Below, in pieces: positions 1 to 12,540 of a stretch of 64,000 bases of DNA. The DNA lies in assembly GCF_022539665.2 (NCBI RefSeq), contig NC_081337.1, positions 5,742,679 through 5,806,678 on the forward strand. Direction: 5' to 3'. A program made the position numbers and the translations under genes. The notes beneath the pieces were generated by a model that saw only the letters and a program-made list of their open reading frames with translations, was not told where the DNA came from and did no database searches. The stretch comes from Daphnia carinata. Lineage: Eukaryota; Arthropoda; Branchiopoda; Diplostraca; Daphniidae. Positions within the stretch are counted from its first letter, which is position 1. Each line of letters begins with the position of its first letter.

Positions 1-2005
1 CTTTCTCTCGAGAACCTTCTCGTCTTCGTTTTTCTTACAATGTTGTCAATAATTCCTTATTTACAGAAGAATGGATTTGAGGAAGCAGAGTGCAAATATC
101 TCACATCTTCGTGATTAACCCAAGAAAAAGCTATCTTTCGAAGAGACGTGACACCGTAGAAATAACGGGATCGCTTGGATTACCGTTGGCCCTAGGATCG
201 TTCTATTTGGCTTTGCATCGAGAAACTCTGCAAACATACTAAGTCTAAGGTTACGGATCGATGGAGACACTCAGAAGTCTGCTTTTATGCGACACCCGTC
301 GATTTGAAAAGGGTTTTAAGTGCCTATATTGTAATCAAGATGAAACTTACCTAGAATACCAAATAGCGATGAGGTTATTGGAGACGCGATGTTGGCTCCC
401 GGTGAAGAAACTGACGTACAATTGTTGAATTCGCACCCCACCTCGAGTTTCGTATCCATTTTCTAGAATTAGACCATCAAAGTTTATTTTCACTTTGAAA
501 CTGTTTCATTGGTGTGTTCTGTAAAGAATTTTAGAAGTTGGAATTGGCGTTATTCGTAAAAATTAAAGTCTTACTCTTTTCGTTTTTGTTACAGAGACAA
601 ACATGAGACAGCACTTATATGGATGTAAAGAAACGCGCAAAACTCCGTCATGCACTACAGGAGAGGGAGATGGGATACAAGTTTTATTGTCAATAGGTCC
701 AAGTAAGTAGAATCACTTTATATGAGACCTTTCCCCGATGTATTGCCAGAAGCGTATCGGTTGATTTTTTCCAATCAATTAGATTACTCTTTAAAATCGT
801 GCGCAAAACACTTAACTAACAAACACTCATGTGGCCTATTGTAATGACGGCACTCTCATTATTAGCGGTTGACTAATGTGACAGGATATGGTTCGACGAC
901 TGTCCACCTTTCTATGAAGGAAAAGAATGGCAGTCTTCTCTAATGCTCTTCAAGAGTTGGTAATGACAAGTTCGCATTTAGCGTATTTTTTCCCTTTTCT
1001 TCGTTATTGAAAATATTGTTTGGCGTAATTGCTTACGGCTTTTTCTCTCCGTTTAACGACAGCGTAGCGCAGAAAAAAACAGAATATTTCTGTATAATGC
1101 TTCTTTTTCTAAAGAACTCAGTCAACTAACTAAACATCAGTTTCAGAATCGAAATGGAGCTAAAATTTAAAAAAATTATGCGATGTAATATGCATGGAAC
1201 ATAACGTTACAGTTGATTTTTTTTACCACTATAAAATCTACTTCAAACATTGAAAAAATTAAGGAATGCAACACCATTTAGAACTGTAAAGTCGAAATTA
1301 CTCTGTTGCCAAACTGTTTGTTTTTGTACTTTTCCCCCTTTAAATTAAAGATGTTTTACCTTTAGATTGAAAGATAAACGAGAATTTTAATAGCAAGATG
1401 CTTCACTTGTTGCCAATCGAGTGTATAGCTGAACACTGAAGCATCAGCGCGCAAAAGTAGTAGTTTTATCCACTCGGAAGCAAAGGTATTAAACGTAGCG
1501 GATGCGCAGACAAGTTCTTGACTTTTTTTTTTTTTTTTTTACTTATTGAGACGCTTGATGCTACTGTCTCAACGTACATTGGTTTCAAAACAAACATTCG
1601 TTGCACGTAAACAACCAGATGTAGTAAACTTAAGAATCCAAATGGTATAATCCCAAATCTATCGTTCTTTACTTTTCATGTCAGGGTTGGCAGAGCTGAC
1701 TGGGCTCTAAGTACACAAACTGAATAGGTGTTATTGCTATAGTTTTCGATAAAGGATCAATAACCAAACAAAACTTCGTAACACAAAAGTAGGATTCTAT
1801 ATTTAGGCTTCTTCGAATCACAACAAATAGAAAAAACCATCGAAAAGGGAAAAGCGGCGGGTTTAGAAAAGTTTCCGGTTTCCAAAGTCGAAATAGATGC
1901 TGAGAGAGAGGGGGAAATGAACACTGCAGTACAATGAGACAACTTTTGACTCTAAAAACTGTGCTGACTAATTAGATCATGTACACAATAAGCAAATATT
2001 GGTTC
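1..2005. other. Left-edge region with unresolved exon-like segments
   Basis: No gene could be assembled with confidence. On the minus strand an ATG at 459 opens a frame to a good donor at 351 (G|gtaagt). A good acceptor at 228-230 continues the same frame from 227 to a stop at 115-117, giving a 73-residue protein of no recognised family. On the plus strand, exon-like segments with AG/GT borders lie at about 596-699 and 885-958, and short open frames cover 92-235 and 355-471. These readings conflict in frame and strand, so at most some are real. From about 960 to 2005 the sequence is AT-rich with a poly-T run near 1525-1541 and I see nothing coding; the 61-codon minus frame at 1757-1942 looks random. 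Confidence 0.25.
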
Positions 2006-2753
2006 TCACAAATAATCTAATTCTTCGGGAATTCCAAATGCTTTATTTAATTGATTTTCTTCTATAAAAAATTTGGACTTGCACCAGGATTTGACAGAAA
2101 AAATATTATCTGTCCAGCGGTTTGCAGCCTCCAGTGAAACCTACAAATGCAAAGTTCTATGAAAATCAATGAAGCAGTTGACTGAAATATTATGGGGGAT
2201 AACCTGTGATTCTGATTTTAACTTTTCAAGTTCATCAGGATCAAGCTCCTGAAACTCCTTAAGGCTTAATTTTAATGCAGTGTTTTTTTCTTGTACTTTC
2301 TTTAACTCAACTTGTAATTTTTCTCTCTTTTCCTCATCCTGCTGTCCAGTCTACATTGCAAATGACAAATAACAAGGGTATTAGTGTTGCTCAACAAATA
2401 CACACAAATCATTTTACCTTTTTTTTAGCTAATTTTGTTTCCAGATCAGCTCTCAATGTTTTCACTTCTTGACTTGAGTTTTCTAATTGCATTAGTTTTT
2501 GTTTTTTCAGGTTGATTGCTTTACTGGGCAAAGCCCAAAAGTAGACAGATGTTCCAATTTTGTCAGTGTCTATCATTCCGTCATCTACCAGACTTTGAAC
2601 CACGTCTTTTACTGTTCCTTGAACAATTCCCTTTTCTTTTGGTGCAATCTTTTCCAACTCTTTAAGCTGAAAGAAGTCTTTCTTCTCGTAAAAAATTTCC
2701 ATCATTCCTTTACGTTTCTCTTCTAGACTTAATCCACGTTTTTTAGAGGTCAT
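2006..2753 (-). CDS. MND1: Meiotic nuclear division protein 1 (MND1)
   Basis: MND1 pairs with HOP2 in the nucleus and stimulates DMC1/RAD51 strand exchange during meiotic recombination. Three coding exons join cleanly: 2753-2418, 2350-2204 and 2140-2006, all phase 0, giving 205 residues, the same length as I recall for vertebrate MND1. The N-terminus ([18 protein letters not shown]) and the winged-helix part with [35 protein letters not shown] and the WALPSKA segment are diagnostic. The middle (about residues 85-160) is a charged leucine-rich coiled coil, and the C-terminus has [13 protein letters not shown] and ends in a [10 protein letters not shown]-like motif. The start is the ATG directly before the conserved N-terminus; the in-frame ATG farther upstream (near 2837) would add unconserved sequence. 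It is divergent from NAA50. Confidence 0.95.
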
Positions 2754-3219
2754 GTTCAGTTTTAGTTTGTCAACTTTTTGAGTAAGTATTATGGTGTTAT
2801 TCGAATTGTTGTGAAGGAAATGAAAACTTTCGCACAATGTTTTTTTCTACTTCAGGTTTACAACGTGAATAGGTATTTTAAAATGTCTTAGTTGCCAAAT
2901 CAGAATATTGTTCTAGGAATTAGGGACCAGTGTTTCTGGTTGCTCTACTTTTTGGCCTCTACATCTCTCTTTGTCTCTTTACTTTCTGTTCGTAGTTTTC
3001 AACATTGTTTACTATTGAATTTATAAATTTCTTTGAGCTAATATTATCTAAAATAGTAAAAAAAAAACGCTTCCAACGTAAGGAGCCCGAAACCTTAAAA
3101 ATAGATCTGTCAATGCTGGTCGTTGCAAATTTCGTTTCAATTTCTGTCTGCTGTAAATTTTCAGAAGTCACCGAACTCAGGCAAAACGTGAGCCTACTAA
3201 GCATTTAATTGACAAAAAA
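2754..3219. promoter_or_regulatory. Shared divergent promoter region MND1/NAA50
   Basis: Only 466 bp separate the start codons of two divergently transcribed genes, so both promoters and 5' leaders must lie here or in the first NAA50 intron. No convincing TATA box was identified. The inference of a bidirectional promoter comes from spacing alone. Confidence 0.45.
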
Positions 3220-3999
3220 ATGACCAGGTAAATAAACTGGATACTTTTTTTTCAGGCATTCACACATAATTTTCACATAGAATCAATTGGTGTTAACCAT
3301 AAGTCCGTTTATTAATCACGCGACTGTTCTTAGAAATCTTATTTTCAAACACTTTCGGATGACGATTACATTAGGATTATCTTGTTACAGGGCCACGATA
3401 GAATTAGGAGATGTAACACCTCACAACCTGCAACAATTGAAACGCTTGAACCAAGTGGTATTTCCTGTTTCCTACAACGATAAGTTTTACAAAGACATCT
3501 TAGAAGCTGGAGAACTAGCGAAATTAGGTAAAAAATGTTTGATTGCAAGCTTCAACTTTTGTTTCATTCTTACGAAATCAATTGAATAGCATACTATAAC
3601 GACATTGTGGTGGGAGCCGTATGCTGTAGGATTGATGTTCTAGATGGTTCAAGGAGATTATACATTATGACACTAGGATGCCTAGCCCCATACAGGAAGA
3701 GGGGAATTGGTGCAAAAATGTTGGAACATGTTTTAAATTATGTGGAAAAGGATGGAGATTTCCATAGCATTTTCCTGTAATTATGTTTATATTTTGAAAA
3801 TAATGGTCTGTTAAAAAGTTATTTTTTTTCCAGCCACGTACAAGTCAATAACCAAAGTGCTATTGACTTTTATAAGAAGTTTGGATTTGAAATTGTTGAA
3901 ACGAAAGAACAATATTACAAAAGAATTGAGCCAGCTGATGCTCATGTACTGATGAAACTTTTAAGGCCACAAAGAAATGTGAGTGATTCAGACAAATGA
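3220..3999 (+). CDS. NAA50: N-alpha-acetyltransferase 50 (NAA50/San)
   Basis: NAA50 (San in Drosophila) is a GNAT-fold acetyltransferase of the NatE complex that acetylates protein N-termini and supports sister-chromatid cohesion. Four exons: 3220-3227, 3391-3527, 3590-3776 and 3834-3999, giving 165 residues. The first exon supplies only ATG ACC AG; splicing to 3391 yields MTRATIELGDVTPHN, matching the family start, so the longer open frame upstream of 3391 is intron. Hallmarks are LKRLNQVVFPVSYNDKFY, AVCCRIDV, LYIMTLGCLAPYRKRGIG with the acetyl-CoA loop RKRGIG, HVQVNNQSAIDFYKKFGFEI and YYKRIEPADAHVLMK. The last exon reads past a possible GTGAGT donor to a stop at 3997-3999. Its stop lies 80 bp from the stop of the convergent dehydrogenase gene. 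Confidence 0.96.
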
Positions 4000-4079
4000 A
4001 TCTGATGAGGTCAAGTGGAGGTAATTGATAATACAGAAACGATTATGTCACATTACTAATAAGTGTATTGAACTGAGCG

Positions 4080-5446
4080 TTAATACCATTCGACTTTACA
4101 TAATTTACAGCTTAGCTCCCATAGTTCATTAATCGCCTTGGGCTTTAAGTTAGCTTGAGTTTGATAAACCTTACAGTCACGATAGAAAAGTCCCGTTTCA
4201 TTCTCCGTATCTTCGGATACTGCGCAGTGTATAAGAGTTTGAACTCCCTTAAGTAAGAATGGTTCGTGTTACCTAACAATTTATTTATTGGTGGTATTGG
4301 TACTTACAATCCTTGCAGGTTTCATAAACCAAAACGCAATCGGTATGATGGCAATCCACGAATAAAATGGAACAGAGGAATAGCGAAAAAGCTGTAACGT
4401 GGAAGGAGAAAATTTTAAGTGTACCACTATGTTATCGTAAAATTTCATTTTATGGAATTAATACCTTAGTGTAATTCCAGCCTGGGCACACTGTGTATAC
4501 ATTCACTCCTCGATTCTGAAATTTAAACGAACTAAAGGGTAACTAGAATTTCCGTACAATTTTAATAAGGATAGATACTTCAAGTTTCTCAGCGAGCTTT
4601 ATTCCGAAGTACACGTTGGCTAATTTTGAGCTGCAATAGGCAGCATTAGGACCCCGTTTTCCTCCTTCAAACTCTTTAGTACCCTCAAAACCTTCCCAAT
4701 CCATTGATCCTTGTTCGTGTAACTTTGATGATACAATCACGATCCTGTGAAAATTTTATAAATTCAGGGAACCTTAGGTAAATAAAAAAATATCTTTATT
4801 TATAAAATTACCTGCTTGGAGCTGAAGCTATTAACCTGTCCACCAATAGATTCGTTAATAGGAAGTGACCAAGATGGTTCACTCCAAAGTTAATTTCATA
4901 GCCTTCAACAGTTTTAATCCCCATTTTTGGAGGGATAGACACACCAGCATTACAAACAAGAATGTTGATTTGAGTATATCTTTCAAGAAGAATATTTGCA
5001 CACTTCCTAACAGACTCAAGTGAGCTCAGATCCAGTTCTACAACATCCTGAATATTGAGAATTACTAGTAGTAACATAAATTTGTGAATTAGCCGTAATT
5101 GTGGTAACCAACAAGTAGAGCTCCAGGACATTGTTGTTTTATCTCGGCAGCCACTTCCTTGGCTGCTGTAGTATTACGACAAGCTAATACAACAACTGCT
5201 CCTCTATTTACTAGATCTTCAGCCAAAACTTTCCCTAATCCTGAAGTGGCACCTGTTATGACGGCCACTTGGCCATCAAGTCTTCGATTTGTTTTACATG
5301 ATTCCCATTGATTTTCTCTCCATCTAACAAAAAACAGTACTTACAAATAGAAATTTATTCATATCATGTCAAATTTTTTACCGTCGTAGTGCATATAAAC
5401 CTCCACACGTAGCTCCAATTCCTAGACTGGTACTTAAAATTCCCAT
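4080..5446 (-). CDS. Short-chain dehydrogenase/reductase, retinol dehydrogenase 11-14 type
   Basis: NAD(P)-dependent oxidoreductase of the classical/extended SDR superfamily, closest by pattern to RDH11-14 type retinal/lipid-aldehyde reductases anchored in the ER membrane. Seven exons (5446-5382, 5323-5113, 5047-4812, 4744-4579, 4515-4465, 4391-4308, 4247-4080) give 326 residues, usual for the group. The N-terminus is hydrophobic (LGIGATCGGLYALRR) and suits a signal anchor. The Rossmann motif is TGATSGLG, followed by VVLACRN, the NAG of VCNAGVS, a catalytic serine region IVIVSSKL, and the active-site YCSSK. A hydrophobic segment (FYSWIAIIPIAFWFM) lies near residue 255. The substrate cannot be told from sequence. 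Divergent from SNX25 with 915 bp between start codons. Confidence 0.9.
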
Positions 5447-6361
5447 AATAAATAGAACACAGCCTTTTGCGCTCTTTCGCGCAAATATCTGTTAAAATTA
5501 CTAAAACTATAACTTAATAAAAAGCGAAAAAAGGTCCAATAAGGGACCTGAGCTGTCACTGTCAGAATTCCAGTCTACCGTTACACTACCGTACGTTTCT
5601 TGTTGAACTAGTTTTTTTAGAACATTTCTGTCATTGTGTTAAGTTTATTCAACTGTGTTGTTGTTGTCTGCTAGGCCTTCGGGAACACTTGTTTAGATAG
5701 TCTTAGATATCTGGGCGCCACCAGGTGAAACTGCAAAACACTGTACTATGCATTGAATTTCCGAATTGGGAAAAGTAAACAAACTTTAGGTATGTTAAAA
5801 GCCTAGGTAGTTTAAAAAAAATATGAGTAATATAGTGCTTTTTTTAGTTGCACACCACATACCATAGAAATTTCCATTAACCTTACACAGGGGTGTATAT
5901 TTTGTGTTTTTGACGCCGGACACGAGGGAACAGCACGTGAAACAACACACTTAAAACAACAACATGTCTGCTTCCAATCCTTCGAAGGTCTTCCCAGTTT
6001 TGTTATTGCTTGTTAGATCTATTAGTCTATTTCCAACATGATCGTGTTGTTGGTCATCTCCTGCTGTGTGGTTATCGAATTGTAACACCATTTTTAGGCG
6101 CCTAATGTTACCAATATTCCGTTTCATTAAGTTAGGGTACCTATGGATTTAAGAAAGATTTTTTATTATCGTTTTTTTTCCTGTCTTTGGTCATTCATTT
6201 TCGTTCAAGATGACATAAAGCATAGCTGGCGTTGAAGGATGCAGGCCAGAGTAACCTGTTGACTGCTGATGTTTTGTGATTCATCATGAAATACCTGGAA
6301 ATGTCCCAAAGTCTATTTTCTTTAAGTTAGGTTTAATTTGCAAACAAACCCCACCATAGAC
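5447..6361. promoter_or_regulatory. Divergent intergenic region SDR/SNX25
   Basis: This holds the 5' leaders and presumably the promoters of two divergent genes. The dehydrogenase frame is open a little upstream of its ATG at 5446. The stretch is AT-rich with no further coding signal. No core promoter element could be assigned confidently. Confidence 0.35.
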
Positions 6362-9300
6362 ATGTTGGAGGTTCAGATTTTTACTATTTGGGGGGGCTTA
6401 ATTATGGTTGCTACTGCCATAGTAGGAATCTTTGCTAGTAGTTTTGCTATGTTTGTATTCTTTACTGCTTCTATAGCCACATCTTTCATTGGTATGATCT
6501 CTGTATTTTCGATTGTGATCATGGTTTCACCCAGCCACTCTACTACTAGCTCAAGTGATAGTCCAAAAGAAATTAGAAAATTTCAAGAAAACATCAAAGT
6601 AATCTATTTTTTTTCCATCCTTTTGATCAAGATAACATTTTATTTTATTTTTTTTATATATATATTTTTAGGAAATGGCAACAACGTTGCAAACAACCAA
6701 ACATAGTCTTTCTGATAATCCACCAATAATCATGAACAGAAGTGTCAGTACAACATTGCAAAACTTAATGGATTTAATTTTCCGAGATTTGTTAGAGTCA
6801 ATTCTCAAAGATATCACTCTCCCCACAGCATCTATGAAGTATGTTTTACATCTTGCCGCCAATCATATGTATATAATGCCATAAATTTTACGTTTTAAAA
6901 ATCATCTAAGGAATGATGCATGGGAAGCCCTACATAAATTTTATTGCAAAATTAGCAACATTGATCCAGTACAATTTATCACTCAAGACGTTGTTGTTCG
7001 AGTCACGCGGCATCTTGAAAAAATACGCCTCGCTCAATCAAATCCGTAATTTTGTCAAAAAAGACTTAAAACTTTTTGATTTTAAATGCGTTCAACATTA
7101 TCCATATGAACACATTTTAGAGAAAATCTGAGAGACAAAATGATATCATTTAACATCTCATCGTTTCTGCGAACGCCCCAGTCAGAGTTGGAATTGCTTC
7201 GAAAATTGGCAGATGTTATGATAGTCAATCTGTTCCCACGATCATATGTTGATTGTTTCTTGCTACGCCATGCATTGGGAGAACTGCTTGCTTGCCAAGG
7301 TTAGTGATGCCTCATACATTATGTTCCAAACGAAATCAAACGGAAATTATTCTTTAGTTTTGCAACCTGGTATCGATTCCTTGTGTGATCCGGATACAAT
7401 CAACCAACAACTGATCCTGAATCTTCATCGACGTCAAATGATGAAAAAAGATTACGCTTACGCAGCTAGTTACGAAGACTTTGTTTCTCTGATTGAAGAT
7501 TGCGATGATTTGGAGGAACTACGCCAAATCAGGTAAATTAAGGACCATTCCCTTTTTTTAATACATACCGTTGTTACTTTTGAAGACACGTATGATAATT
7601 GGCTTGGTTTCATCCTGAAGATACAACATCGCAACGGAAATCGCACAAGCAACTACTATTGGGTCGATGCGTCGAACAAAGGGAGCAGAGTCTGATCAGG
7701 AGTCCTTGTTGTTAGGATCAAGCAAACTAGATCTTTTACAAGTAATAAGCAAATGCGGTTTCCTCTTTACGTTATTATAATCTTTTCTTCAAGGCTCGGA
7801 ATTTAAAACGCTACATCAAACAACTTACGTACGCAAAGCTACAATGCGAAAGAAGACTACGCGTTTTAGGCGCACCGATGAGCGATTTTTCTCGGTCTTC
7901 CACGTCAACTTCTAGTTATGGTGATGAAATGGTGCCCTCCTTTAAGACCGTTATGCGTAACAATAATCTTCGCCGACAGCTCGAACTCTATCTGATTCAA
8001 CAAGGGGAAACTCAAGTTTGTATTCCTAGTGATTTTTTAACGTTGGTAGTTTTTCTTAATCAAATTACAAAAAAATCTTGCAGGTTGGTCTTCTAAAATT
8101 TTGGCTGGCCACTCAGGAATTACGACGGCTGGATCGCAAAGCAGCTCTTACATCTGCAGCTCAAATGTTCTACACGTATTTCAGTGGGAGCAATCAAATC
8201 ATCAAGCTAGAAAAAGTAGGCGTGTATACTTCATTTAATTCTTCACTTAATCACAACCTTGATTTGCATTCCAGAGTTTGATCAAAGGGATGGAAGGCTT
8301 CATTACTGGGGATAAGGGGCCAGAAGCTTTTTTCCAAGCTCAAGACCAAGTTTGGAAAGTGCTCGAAGAGCGTCATTATCCTTCTTTCTTAGTAGTTCTT
8401 ACATGTCAGATGACGGGTCGCCAACAGGGTTGCGAAACAGATTCTGCCACGGATCCATTGAAAGAGCGCCACTTTTCTTGGAGAGAGCCATGGATAGCCG
8501 ACTCTGAGCCTGACGACACTGCTGGCGTCATCGAATGGAGTGAGCAGACGCAATTAGCCAAAAGCCGAATGGAACAAGTTGACGCGCGTCTGGCTATCAA
8601 ACTTCAGGTATCCATTGCTGCTTTCAGTTTGCCCCTTTGTGCTAGATAAAACATTTTGGGCAACCAACAGGCAATGAGTAGCTTGCGAGGTGTTGCACCA
8701 GATAGCTCATTGGTAGCTGCTTTGGAAAAAGAAGTAGAATCACTACAGACAGAGCGAAGAGAAGTCGAAAACTGGTTGAATCAAGCGGAATCCTGGGCAG
8801 CTCATATGGGACAATGGAAAGCCATTGTAGGAATGCCACCACAGGTGAGATTTAAAAATACCCTCCGACTAGTGGAGTAACAAAGTCTGAAAGAACTCCC
8901 TCGCTACGCTGAATTTTTTATCTTGTTTTAGAATCCTGATGAGAAAGAAAATGTCCGTTTTCCAATCGAATTGCATCTGGAGGATGAAGCTGCGATGATC
9001 GCTGTAGCATCCAACAACGGATCGGTGTCGAGTGAGTCACGGTTTCCTCTAGAAACGTCATAGCTCCATTTGTGTAGACATTGGCTAGAACGGTTTGTTT
9101 TGTTTATTGTTTTTGGCACAGGAAAAAGAGTGGCCATGTCGTGGACTGTTTGGCGCCAGGTGGCAGAATTCTACGCCCTTCACAGTAAACTGAGCCTTAC
9201 ATGTCCGTGGCTCAAGTCTTCCCAACTGCCTGCCGTTTCGGGGAAATCACTTTTTGGCAAGCTCAACGACAGGGCTTATTTGGAGCGGGCTCAAGATAAA

Positions 9301-10341
9301 CTCCAGAGTTTCCTCGACGTAAGTCCACTTCTTTCTTTTTTTTATAACTTTGGTTTGAATGCCTGACTTAAAACATTTTACAAATTCCATATAGACGGTT
9401 ATGGCTGATGATCGCCTCAACAAAAGCGAAGCTCTCTTTACGTTTCTGCACAATACTCCGGTTTGCCTACGTCAGGCATTAGTAGTTGACGCACCCAAGA
9501 AATCGAACCGTTTTTCTCTCGCCACGCTATTTAAAGGGTAAAAATAGCTGAATGGGTGAGATGAGGCAGATTGCTTTTAAGAATGCATTGTACGCCCACA
9601 GAGACACTCCTAGAGAAAGTGACGACGATACCGAACAACAGCACGATAACAACCCACCGGCAGATGAAACCGACTCGCTTTTTCAGTCGGCATCTGCCGA
9701 CGATACTCGTGATGGCATTGCCGAACCAATTTATCATCTGATTAGTGAAGTGTTTGAACTTCGTGGCGTGTTCGGATGGCTACGCCGTACTTTGGTCACG
9801 TTTGTTCAGATCACTTACGGACGCACAATTAATCGGTATTAAATATCGTTTTTCATGTCAAGTTTAAATGTTTTGTTGTAAGCTATAATTCTCCGATATT
9901 TTCAGGCAACTTCGGGATGTAATTGCTAGTCTTTTTACCGATCAAGCCGTGCTTGGTTATGTGCAGTTGCTAGTCAAAACATGGTGGCCAGATGGGACCT
10001 TAGTCCCTCCCGCACCTCCGCGAACTACCGAAGAAAAAAGGAGAACCAAGTAAGTGAAGACTAACGTTTACTGCATCGATCGATCCATAGAGAGACGTGC
10101 CCAAAATCCCAATTTCTCCTGTTTCCTAATGTGATAACATTCGGCTAGGCTGGAAGCTCGGGATTTGCTTCTGGCGAATATTCCGGACGTCTTGAATCAA
10201 TTGCTAGGCCACAAGAATGCGAAACGAGGGACGCTCAAAGTCTTGGACGCACTTCAAGACGAGCGTCTCAACAAGCAACTCTTCTACGATCTCCTGGAAG
10301 TGATACTGAAAGATGGATTCCCCGAGTTGTCGAATCTCTGA
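6362..10341 (+). CDS. SNX25: Sorting nexin 25 / snazarus (PXA-RGS-PX-Nexin_C)
   Basis: Phosphoinositide-binding membrane protein; the snazarus/SNX25 group sits at the ER and contact sites with lipid stores or endosomes and affects lipid handling and receptor turnover. About 13 exons with short introns give roughly 970 residues. Residues about 5-55 contain two hydrophobic segments (TIWGGLIMVATAIVGIFA, then SIATSFIGMISVFSIVIMV), a membrane anchor. The PXA domain follows (LMDLIFRDLLESILKD, QFITQDVVVRVTRHLEKI, LGELLACQ). Next come an RGS-like domain (GLLKFWLATQELRR, GPEAFFQAQDQVWKVLEER), a coiled coil (EKEVESLQTERREVENWL), the PX core (SWTVWRQVAEFYALHSKL, SEALFTFL) and the C-terminal nexin domain (EPIYHLISEVFELRGVFGWL, TYGRTINR, NIPDVLNQLLG). 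The start at 6362 is the first ATG before the hydrophobic segment. The final stop is at 10339-10341. It converges on the DAGL gene. Confidence 0.92.
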
Positions 10342-11470
10342 AAGGACCGTCGTCTAAAATGAGGTAATCTCCTATCGCGGATGATTTATTAACATTCACA
10401 CACACAAATCTACAGTCACTTTACACGAATTATGTATTTTTAAAAATGATAAAAGTATAAGACCAATACTGGCGAAACGCAACATAGTTTAAGAAGCATT
10501 CCGAAAATAAGTAGAATTTCCAACAAAAATAATTCCATTGATTCCCTATCTTCCACATGACCTCCCATGTATAGTATATAAATTTATACGCTTCGGTAAA
10601 AGAATGGCACATTCGTATACAAAAATATAGTAGTATTAGACAAAATAGGCCTAATTGTTTAGAATTATCAACTAAAAAAACACAAAAACGGATATACTAA
10701 ATGTTACCGTGTATTATGGGTGTGTTTGTTTCTGTCGTGGGTGTTCAAATTGTGTCTACATGTCTGTGCAATACAGGAAACAAAGAAATTTTCAAACTGG
10801 AACTCAAAAGAAAAAAAAGCAGCTGCAAAAGGATGATTCCATCAATTTGTCCACAGCGGAACAGTTGTTCGGCAGTTGAAAAAGGACGAAGATTGGCATT
10901 GGAACGGTAGAACACGGTGATGAAACAACGAGTAAGTCGGAGAGATAAAATGTCAACTGAAAACAGTTGATGACAGTAAGACGAGAACACATTCGTGTCG
11001 AAAAAAAACCTTTGGATTATCGGGCCCCCAACTTAACGATCTCCACGACTACGGCAAATTAAATAAGACGCTAGAAGAGAATGAAGAAGGAGATGGCAGG
11101 GAATGTGTCAATGTTAGCTCCTGAGAAGTGCAGCTCCACTGGTCTGGTTCCATCGAGCCATGCTGACATCCTTGCAAAGCGATCGAAACTCAATTTTCTC
11201 GCGGCGTTGGGCAAAAGGGATTGGAAGTGTCATGCTTCTGCAATCCCTTTTCCGTTCAAGCTCCGTTTCCCCACGATCCCTCTTATTTAATATCCTTTTT
11301 TTTCATCTTAACAGCTGCGTAAACACGAGACATTCAATCCGAATTCTCTTCGCTGAAACCCATTTTTGCCTATTGGAGAAAATTGAAAATTCCCTTTCTT
11401 TTTGTACCTGGAGCAATATTTTTTTTTTTTTTTTGGCTACCCGCAGTTTATAATAATTTTTTCTTCCTCG
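10342..11470. other. Convergent intergenic region SNX25/DAGL
   Basis: This must contain the 3' UTRs of both genes. It is AT-rich with a poly-T run near 11421-11434. Small open frames on both strands at 10701-11453 have no conserved features and are treated as chance. Confidence 0.5.
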
Positions 11471-12540
11471 TTAGAATGACGTGTTACAAGGAGGTAAATT
11501 GGGTCTACTCGAAGGAGACAGCCTGCTCTCTGTAACGCCATTAGCGGTGGCAGGACGTGACGCTACGGGACTGAGAGCGTATCCGCTGTGATCGTCTGAA
11601 TTGCTTCCATTACGACAACCGAAGACGGGCGAAGTTGGTTCGAGCACAGGGAACAATCGCGAAGGTGGTGATTGACTAGAACTGCTTGCCGATCGTGAGT
11701 GACTGCTGGTGGAACTGGTAGGCTGGTCTGATGAAGGCGCCTGTTCGATCTTGTCCACGTCAGCTGCGGCCCTCTGATACAGTCGCATAATTTCGCGCTT
11801 CAACTGGGCTCTGCTGGCCCGCGTCTGGCCGGTGGTCGTCTTTGCGCTACTCATCGGAGACGCGCAATAGACGCTGCTCGATTCAGTCATTTCGTACACG
11901 CTTGAACTACTGCCGCTGTACTGTTTGGGTAATTCCTTTTTTTTACTGACGGATGCATCTCTACGCAGGAATTTGTGCGCCCGTTTGGCCAGGCTGGAAA
12001 CGGAGCTATTGGAGCCGCCCGACAGCGTTTCGGGAGTAGCAATGGGCGCCGATAATCGATTACTGCAATCTGAGAGATCCTCGCCATCAGCTGGGTAGTG
12101 CTGAAGCGGATTAAAATTCCATCCGGCGGATGCCGACATAGCGGGCAAGTTGCTCGTCGTGGCCCGACGGACTTGAGGATTGAGCCAAGACGGCTGCTGC
12201 AACATGTAACAGGAATGGGCTGGAACGCTACTGGAGTAAGGCGTTTCTTTGGCGGCGTCGGGAGATCGTTGGCCAATCGTTGGACTGCGGTCAATCGATG
12301 TCAAGCTATTGTTTTCCAAAAAAGAACGCTGGCCGGCCACCATGATTGGCGAAGGAGTAATGCTGGCTGCCATCAGGAGGGAACCATCAACGATCAGGCC
12401 GGGTTGATAATCCGCCTGGTCATCCTTCAACAGAGGTTCCGACGTGACTCGTTGAGGTTTGGACGGCCCGTGACACGAGAGAACCTGGATGGGCGGGATC
12501 TGGACTGTGATCTCTTCACTTGTCGAGGCATAAAGGACTG
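11471..12540 (-). other. Probable C-terminal tail exon of the DAGL gene
   Basis: This exon begins after an acceptor (gattcag, RC of 12541-12547) and stays open for 355 codons to a stop at 11471. It is rich in Ser/Pro with an EPLL-type segment and serine clusters, resembling the long cytosolic regulatory tail of DAGL-alpha. I see no PPxxF Homer-binding motif. Its entry frame needs a phase-1 donor upstream; exon 13 has only a weak candidate (CCTT|gttcaa), so an extra small exon or a separate start (ATG at 12631 or 12571) remains possible. Confidence 0.65.
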
